Below the pieces are notes generated by a model. The model made no database searches, was not told the DNA's origin, and was given only the letters and a program-made list of their open reading frames with translations. A stretch of 36,068 nt of DNA from Chara braunii. Taxonomy: Eukaryota; Streptophyta; Charophyceae; Charales; Characeae. The stretch is taken from the NCBI GenBank assembly GCA_003427395.1, contig BFEA01000130.1, positions 1,542,895 through 1,578,962 on the forward strand, given 5' to 3'. Position 1 is the stretch's first letter. Every line of letters begins with the position of its first letter. The translations under genes and the position numbers were made by a program. Shown here in pieces: positions 29,091 to 36,068 of this stretch.

Positions 29091-31510
29091 ACGAAGGAAC
29101 AGTAAATGGGAACGTCAGCGGACTGCAGCCAGGAGTAGTAAGCAAAGTGGTCTGCAAGGTAAGTTACTCTCATATGTATCCTCAGATGGCCAGGTATCGT
29201 ACGGTATCCTCTTTATTCTTAAGGATTGTTTCATGAACAGGGTTCATGATGTTGTATATACGTGTGGAGGAGGGGAGATAATTGCTGAAGGACGGAAGGT
29301 GATTCGCAGGTGCTTCGGTATGTCTGTGGTGATGTCGAATTCAGGATAGCTACAATTGAAGAATGCACGATCATGGTTCAAAGTCGGGATGGTTATTCAG
29401 TTTGTTAGTATTAATTATTTCTGCTCATCCCTTGCTCATTTGAAACATCCTTTGTCGATTCTTCTGTGTAATCCGATACGAAGAAAAGATCTATATTCCT
29501 GGAGTTTTGAGGAGTTAGTAACTGGGTTTAGCGCGGTGCGGTGTTTTTCGGAGAAACGGACGCGCTTCACTCTGCGTGTAATTCTGTCGAATGTTATTCG
29601 AAGATGCTTTGGAATCTCGATGCGAGAGCGTATTGTGGTACGGGTTACTTATGACGACAATATCTCTAAATCGGGTGTGCGTACCCTTTGTGTGGAAACA
29701 ATTCGATCGTTACCTATGTCTGTGTTAATGTCTATTTGTTACCGAAGACTACTGGGCACGTCAGATTCCGGGCTAGTGAGGTGAGTTTTCTGCCTGGTTG
29801 GGCAACTAATGTTAAACATGTTCCACGACCGACTAACTTTTGCTCCGTCCGATCCTTGAGATGATCCCCATCGAAATCGTTTAGTAGATTTTCCCAGGTA
29901 GGGGTGCCCGAATTCTCCAACTCTATGCCGAGGAAGGTGATCACTTCGACTGTCCCATCTTTTTTTTTCGTCTATTCCTTCTTTTTCTTTTTTTTTTTCT
30001 TTTTCTTTTTTTTCTTCTTCTTCTTGTTCTTCTTCTTCTTTGTCCTCTTCTTCGACATTTTCTTCTTCTTCCCCTCCTTCCTGCTTATCATTTGAATTTT
30101 CTAATGCTTCTCTCAGGTTTCTCACTTGTGACGTGGATTTTGTTCAGCACATTCAGGAGTGTTTTAAGGACTTCGTATGGTGTACGATTGGTCATAATCC
30201 GGGCGACTCTTCGTTATGCTGCCCGGTGGTGTATCATGAAGGGCTGTGTAAATTGTTCCTTGACAATGATCCGGGGTTCCGGCTTATTAACAAAGATGAG
30301 GATTTGTTGTTGAGGGATTGTCTGGAGGAGTTCAGAAAGGGAAATTTTGACAGACTAGGTAAGTGGAAGAAACAAGGAGAACTGGGGAGAGCATACATAA
30401 TTCCCAAACACAAAGACGTGAGCAAGTGGAGACCTATTTGTCCATCATATGCGGAACCCGCAAATTCTGTCAGCAAGAAGATATCTAGTTGTGTCAATGA
30501 AATGCTTTGGAGACTGCCGACGGACTGCCATTTCAACCTTTGCAGTACACAAAAGTTGATTACCCGTGTGAATAGAGTCAATGATCGTGTGAGGAAGAAT
30601 GAGTGTGTTGTTGGGGGCTCCTTCGATGTCAAGGAGATGTTCTGCAGCCTACCACATGACTCTATTCTTCGAGCCTTGAGTTTGGTGGTAAAGTACTGGG
30701 AGGATAAGAGATTTAAAGGAATGCTTGTTAAACGCAGGGGAAAGGGGCCAAGGTTGCAAACTTGCAAATGAAGAGAAGGTTACCAGTCAATTCGGTTCGA
30801 CCAGATTCTGAGTTTTGCGCATTTCGATTTGGAGCACACCTTTATTGAAGTTGCTGGCGTAATTTTACAACAAGTGATTGGAATATCTATGGGTAAACCC
30901 TCCAGCCCGACACTAGCCTGTTTGCTATGTGCCTTCTATGAGTTCCACTTTTCTAAACTCCATTGGGTTTGACAGGCGACTGTTGTTTGGAATTCGTCTG
31001 GTCGATGATATTTCGGTTTTTGTAAGATATAGGAGAGGCTGTGTTGAGTCTAAATTGAGAGTTTTTGGTCTAATCAAGCAGTTTGAGGAATGTTACGATT
31101 CGAAATATGTCCTTGAAAAAATCAGTAATAGTGATTCATGGGATTTTTTGGGTTGTGTTGTGTCCATTCTTTATCATAAAGCCATCCGCTGTGTGACTCT
31201 TCATCGGAATTTGAGGGCGATTTTTGAACAGGACTTGACTTATCAAGGGATTCAGGATTACTGTTCGTACTCATCCCGACAACAGAAAATGGTTGTCATC
31301 TTTTCCTTTCTTCACCGCTGTAGGAATTTAACAAATCTTCAGGGAGCTGAGTCTGCCTTTTTGTTTTCCCTCAAAGTGGAACTTTGGGAACCTGGTTATC
31401 TGGATTACCTGTTTGACTTGGCCCTGACAGGGTTTGCAACCAAATTTGGAGACATATGGAACCAATGGGTGCAGATGTTCACAGGATGGGGGAGGTTGAT
31501 GGCTAAATAA
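29091..31510 (+). pseudogene. Element 3 linker and reverse transcriptase
   Basis: The linker in frame 1 (29092-29720, one TAG at 29347) includes EKRTRFTLR and YDDNISKSGVR. About 35 residues including RRMRVVW and the CxC region are missing. Frame 3 from about 29735 (LPKTTGHVRFRASEVSFL) matches the segment after CxC in elements 1 and 2. A TTC/TTT-rich expansion (about 29960-30075) follows. Frame 1 resumes near 30090 and gives GHNPGD, IPKHK, WRPICPS, motif A FDVKEMF (about 30625) and, after one TGA (30769), motif B GISMGKPSSP (about 30870). A shift near 30945 leads to motif C RLVDDISVF with both Asp residues, SRQQKMVVIFSFLH and the C-terminus, ending at TAA 31508-31510. Confidence 0.85.
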
Positions 31511-32037
31511 GTGGGGGCCCATGTTGACTAGGGGTCTGTGTTTCCCGAGTGTTGTTTTACTGTAAGTTTGTGATGAATTTGAGGATCTGAGGGGGACTCT
31601 CAAGAGGACTGATACGGGGCCTAATTTTCTGGAAGATTCGGTTTCAGGGTTGATTGACGGTGAATGTGGCCAGAAAAGACGTATTACAGGGTTGATTTTT
31701 TTGCTGATCTGACTCTCTTGATCTACGTACAGACTGATAAGATTTAGTTTGAACTGCACTGATTCGTATAGGTTTCGGTTAGTCCTAGAATTTTGGTCTA
31801 GCGATCGCTAATTTAGGTTAAGTTGTTGTCGAAGTCTTTGAGCCAGCAAGACTCCTAAAGAGGACGGGTGGGCGGTCGACCGAAACGCTCGAGTCATTCG
31901 CCGTTGATGCTGCGTCAGCAGTATTGGGGATGTTTTCACTCCGGATGTACCCTTTGGGGTCCTCCGCTTTTGCCCCCCATTTGTGCTCGGGAATACACTG
32001 TTTCTTCGAATCTGTGTGCTGCAGCTTGACCAATCGT
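31511..32037 (+). other. 3' non-coding region of element 3
   Basis: About 0.5 kb between the RT stop and the (TC)n tract. It contains a decayed hammerhead-like motif at 31850-31895. No direct repeat of it was found at the 5' end of the element. Confidence 0.6.
31850..31895 (+). ncRNA. Decayed hammerhead-like motif (element 3)
   Basis: GACTC (31850-31854) pairs perfectly with GAGTC (31891-31895). Between them are CTAAAGA (31855-31861; CTGATGA expected, with the essential G changed), an imperfect stem II, GAAA (31882-31885) and a short CGCT-C. Stem I differs in sequence from element 1 (GACCC/GGGTC) yet still pairs. Confidence 0.45.
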
Positions 32038-32130
32038 CCTTCTCTCTCCCTCTTTCTCTCCCCTCTCTTCTTTTCTCTCTCTCTCTCTCTTTTTTTTTTT
32101 TTTTTTTTTTCTCTCTCTCACTCTCTCATC
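32038..32130. repeat. (TC)n and poly-T microsatellite
   Basis: TC-rich tract with a central run of about 23 T, directly after element 3. Confidence 0.95.
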
Positions 32131-32431
32131 TATGGATGAATGATTTGAGTATAACAACATCGAAAACCACCGAAGACGAGTTGCTATGAGTCCCCAGAGC
32201 CCTAAAACATTCTGAAGACCACCAAGGGGAGTAACACACAAAAAAAAGGAAAGCAAAAAATCCAAACTGGAACCACCGACTTGCAACCTCCCACTCAACT
32301 TTTTGAGGAAAACCAAAGGCCTTGTAAACAGTCCTCGATCCTACACACGGATAGTCTCATACCCTCCTATGCTAGGGTTACAGGACGCCCCATGCCCGGA
32401 TACCGACCATCCTAGTATGAACGGTAGGGAG

Positions 32432-32617
32432 TGCCTTCCTCCCTCGACATCTCCCATCAGCCGCACGCCCCTGATAGTCACAGGGATAAAACCCTGGCAA
32501 CGGCTACGTTGAACAGGTTGGTTCTGCCTTCCTCCCTCGACAAAACTCCCCAAGCCTCACGCTCCCCCAGGTTACAGAGCAAAGCTCCAGCACCAGCCTA
32601 TGTTGTCCTAGCCACGT
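32432..32617. repeat. Tandem duplication, 93-bp period
   Basis: TGCCTTCCTCCCTCGACA occurs at 32432 and 32525. The sequences that follow are recognisably related (CCGCACGCCCC and CTCACGCTCCC, then AACGGCTACGTTG and CCAGCCTATGTTG). Two units only. Confidence 0.65.
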
Positions 32618-32929
32618 CCTTCTGACCTAGTAACGAAGACTAAGTCCCCCCTGTGGCTCCCCCCATTCATACTTCTCACCTATCAGTGTGAAATATCTGC
32701 TTCCCTTAATCATGTGTATTTTTCCTTAATGACTGCTAAGTACAAATTTGATCAGAACTTCGAAAATTCCTTGGCATAGAAAAAGAAGGAGTCAAACATT
32801 ATGACATCAAATACAAAATTAAAAAAAGAGCCCAAACTTATGCACACAAATATGGAGAGCTACGTCAGATTTTGAATTTGATCAAGGATGGATAAACGTA
32901 GAACATCAATTCCACGTTAAGAAAATCAA

Positions 32930-33155
32930 TTTGAAACCCTTTGTAATCCGAAATTGAGAAATCATTCATTAGGATCAGAGCAAAAGAACTTTGATTACGA
33001 ATTTCAGATTAGGAATCTTGCTCAGAGAATACAAATCTAAGATTAAGAACTCTGCTAAGAAAATGCGAATTTCAGATTAGGGTTCTCGCTGAGAACCAGA
33101 AAAACGGGTTTCAGATTAGGGTAAAAAATGAATTTCATATTAGGGATCAAATGCA
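32930..33155. repeat. Short tandem repeat with TTTCAGATTAGG units
   Basis: Units of about 33-40 bases beginning (AA)TTTCAGATTAGG at about 33002, 33035 (diverged), 33069, 33109 and 33131, several followed by a TTCTNGCTNAGA phrase. No coding potential. Confidence 0.65.
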
Positions 33156-36068
33156 TCCGGAAACCACCTACGATCACCATGAATCAGATTTTAAACAGCA
33201 CAATCATAGCAACGAAATCATGCAAAAACAACCTCAGAAAAAAATCCCAGATAACACCAGCATCAGAATGCATCATCCTCAGAAAATTCCAGATCCTGTT
33301 TTTTGACAAAAAAACAAAAGCTCAGTAGGGATTTTAATGTTTGTAATCAAAAGGGAAATAACACCTCAACCGTCTAAGAGAAACAGCGGACTATCCGCAT
33401 AATTCCTTACCAACCCTATTCCCCCCCCCACATGTCATGTTCTCTCTCTCTCCCAACCTCCACCTCCTCCTTCATCGACTTCAAAAGCGTCTCAGTTGGT
33501 CGGAACCTACATCACATGTAACCAAAAAGTTAAACGATGAAGATTGTCGGACCGTGACCAACTTACCACAACAATGCCACGTAGCGAGCCCAAACCGCCG
33601 AGCCCGTCGACGACCCCTAGCTGACAGTCCAGAGGGAGAAAGAACATCCATGGCGGCAGAACCTACTCGATCCGCTGTCTCTCGTAGCCGGCCGTTCGAA
33701 TCTTCACGAAGAGCAGACCTGCCACAAACGAGCGGAGAAGAGCTGCTCCCTGCCAGTCGTCACGCGCCCACGCCATACTTACGAACCGTGAGTCCCACGA
33801 GGTGCCACCGACCACCCCTACCCCCTTCCCCGTCATCCTCCATCACCCCCTGTCACCATCAACCCCACTCTCTTTCCCCATGCCTCGCCGCTTATTGCTG
33901 CTCCCCATCACCGCTCGTCGCCACGCCCTGCCATCCCGCGCCTCGTGCTTGTGACGCGCAACCTCACGCCCTGCACTGTTTTTCGTTCGGAGTGCCAAAG
34001 GTCCGAAAGAGAGGCCCCGAAAAACAATAAGATGGGGTGTGCCAAGGATTTTTGGAAAATTGAGTGTGGGGACACAGACGAAACTGAAATCCCCCGTGTT
34101 GGTCTGATGAAGTGAGAGATCTAGTTGGCGGCGACGTGGGTTTTGAGGCGACGTGCGCGCGAGATATGTGACGCGAGGAAGTTTAAATTCAATTCAGAAA
34201 ATATTGTCGGACCTCCCACCAAGCCACGGCTCGACGTTTGGAGTGGAAGGGAGCGAGCACGTGTTTAGTATCCTGCTTTCGCACTAGCTCCCGACGTCGC
34301 ACATTGCACAATTCTGAATCCGACGTGGACGGTCTTAATCGCATGGCCCTTTCCTTGTGCTCATCCTCATTTCGTGTTCGGTAGTGGAACCCCTTCGATT
34401 GGTAGTGGTCGAGTCATTGGCAATCACTACACAAGGTGTTAGGCCAATGCGGCGCTACTGCCGACCATGGGATGACGATCGACTCGTTAAATGGTAATAG
34501 CAGCGAGTACGGCGGGAAATGCGTATCGACGATGACAAACCCAGCGCCGACAAACCCAAAACACCGATTTTCGGGAGGGAAGTAGTATTGCCCACCGATC
34601 TTTGTGACTGCTTCTCGTATGTCCCACTCATAGATTCGCGTTCTGTCCTCGTTATATGGGAAGGGGCGGAGAGGGGCTACGAGAGGCTGGCGCCTAGTCG
34701 GGTTGAGCCCGTTAGTCCATATGGAAAACAGTCAAGGATATTTTAACCATTGATCGCATGCATGCAATCTTAGCAATCTAATCACAAAGGCCAGAAAGGA
34801 GAAACAGAGGGTTCAGAGAAAGAAAAGCTCATGTGCGGCGAGACGCGGCCACCATTTCATGCTCAGATCGTGTGTGGCGAAATCGCAATCGTATATGTAC
34901 CCGCAACACTTCTTCGATAATCACAAATCAAAGCATTCTCGTATTTTCAAATCCCAACTTTATTGCCCCGGCCATCGACTCGCCCTAATCAAGATGGGTT
35001 TCGTACCCGTTCATTCCTATCTTCCATGCATGCATTCACTGTGGAAGGTGTGAAAATGACAATCCTACGATGCCCTGCACGGTTGGGTCGACGGTGAAAT
35101 CCTTAAAGTTGGATACACGCGCATCCACCGTTCACAAGACAAACCCCGAGATCTGGGGACTACCCAAGAAACTAATGGAAGAGTTCTGGAAGAGAGCATT
35201 CCAATCACACAGCCATCATACCCATTCCATCATGCACCAAATATGGACTTATTATCTAGAATCATTCACATCACGGAAGAAGAGGAAGGAGGAATGAGAC
35301 AGGGACAGATGGGGACGTCAAGATTGGAGGGAAGAGTTACACTGAGATAGGGAAGGGAAAAGAAGGTCCGGGTTTACCGCCGCAAATTCACACCAAAGAA
35401 TAGAGTCGCAACCAAGAGGGCGCACGTCACGCGGCACGTGCCACCAAATTCCAACATGGCCCCGAGCCAGTCATCCACTCAACTCATATCACTTGTCCGC
35501 ATTCTGACATCGACGATCCCGACCGTCACGTATCATCCGCCAACACTGCGATCGTCACCCCGCCGACTTAGTCTCGACGTGGCTTGCCTGGATCCCACAG
35601 TCCGTCGTGGCGATCTAGCGCACCGCCAACCTATCCACAGTCAGCTCGTCAGGACTTTCTGACTCGCATCATACACATCACCTAGCCACTACTTCCCGGA
35701 AGCTGGTGGATGAGTTGAGAGAGATTTTTGCGGGGGTGCCGACAGAATTTGTAGCTGCGAGAAGAGAGAGAGACACGGAGAAAAGCGAAGGGTGAGGCAA
35801 AGGAGGGTATAGGAGAGTTTGGGGGTGAACGCCCATCGAAAGCCATGTTGATCCCTCCTAACTAGACCTCAACCAATCAGAATCGTCGTGCAGTAAGAAC
35901 TTATACAGCGTTTCATCTTGGCTAGATGGGGAGAGAGGATCGACTGGGTTTTCGAGCGCGGATCTGAGAGCGGGAAGAAGAGGAGCGCGAAGGATAGCAC
36001 GAAACGGGTCCAAGATTCAGATGATCAAGAAGGAGAAAAAGGGTGCGCGCTGAGAAGGGGAGGGAAAA
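33156..36068. other. No gene recognised
   Basis: The longest plus-strand frame (33437-34030, 197 codons) is Ser/Pro/His/Arg-rich with codon-like periodicity absent to the eye. Other frames are below 80 codons. GC content is higher than to the left and no repeats of the window recur here. It could be flanking DNA of a host gene beyond the window edge, but nothing in it can be called. Confidence 0.4.

Larger units (their letters stand above)
27480..32037 (+). mobile_element. Penelope-like retroelement, element 3 (N-terminal GIY-YIG), decayed
   Basis: Same coding order as elements 1 and 2, with the best preserved RT C-terminus of the three. The 3' non-coding part carries a hammerhead-like motif and runs into a (TC)n tract. 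No 5' pseudo-LTR was detected, so the 5' end may be truncated near 27480. Stops, frameshifts and a simple-repeat expansion inside the coding region make it inactive. Confidence 0.82.

Noticed and set aside
29781-30116. Intron in element 3 (GTGAGT donor, pyrimidine tract, CAG acceptor, in-frame splice)
   Set aside because: The supposed donor lies in a segment (GHVRFRASEVSFL in frame 3) that is homologous to coding sequence of elements 1 and 2, so the splice-like boundaries are coincidental and the pyrimidine tract is a simple-repeat expansion.
29732-30125. Minus-strand coding region opposite the linker of element 3
   Set aside because: It is the complement of homologous plus-strand coding sequence plus a Lys/Glu tract produced by the TTC repeat.
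33437-34030. 197-codon host gene
   Set aside because: Composition is Ser/Pro/His/Arg-rich without a domain, and nothing marks an exon structure or conserved segment.

Overview
The window looks like repeat-dense nuclear DNA of a green-lineage eukaryote. A streptophyte alga such as Chara is my best guess, because the dominant elements match the Penelope-like retroelement (PLE) group with an N-terminal GIY-YIG nuclease known from green algae and spike mosses, and because an organelle-type tRNA pair is embedded in one of them. I find no convincing host protein-coding gene. Almost everything recognisable is a transposable element, a nest of elements, or a tandem repeat.

Three divergent, decayed PLE copies lie on the plus strand: element 1 (about 2.60-8.10 kb), element 2 (about 15.42-22.09 kb, interrupted by a 595-base assembly gap) and element 3 (about 27.48-32.04 kb). 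Each encodes, in the same order, a CCHC zinc knuckle (degraded beyond certainty in element 3), a charged coiled coil, a SAP-like motif, a GIY-YIG nuclease, a linker with a CxC motif (lost in element 3), and a reverse transcriptase (RT). Elements 1 and 2 are flanked by long direct repeats of the pseudo-LTR (pLTR) kind. In element 2 this repeat starts inside the last codons of the RT, and a perfect 12-base target duplication surrounds the whole insertion. A hammerhead-ribozyme-like motif is present in or next to the terminal repeat of all three.

Between elements 1 and 2 is a nest of small DNA transposons: three hAT-like non-autonomous copies with CTACGTTGC-type ends and 8-base target duplications (two in this nest, one at 23.2 kb), one of which carries a further nested element; a 0.96-kb element with long terminal inverted repeats; an RT fragment of a different type on the minus strand; and the 5' end of a fourth zinc-knuckle gene. 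A related element with GAACGCG-rich ends sits at 25.8-26.4 kb. Several of these families share a roughly 45-base internal core although their ends differ. An AT-rich fold-back repeat occurs twice (1.0 and 14.1 kb).

Element 2 is inserted in an older repeat that has diverged ~125-base tandem units on its left and, on its right (22.2-23.0 kb), an array of ten hairpins. Their 20-base core is conserved while the flanking stem sequences differ from unit to unit and stay complementary. This array and the hammerhead-like motifs are the two most unusual signals here. The right 4 kb (32-36 kb) holds only short tandem repeats and sequence in which I recognise nothing.
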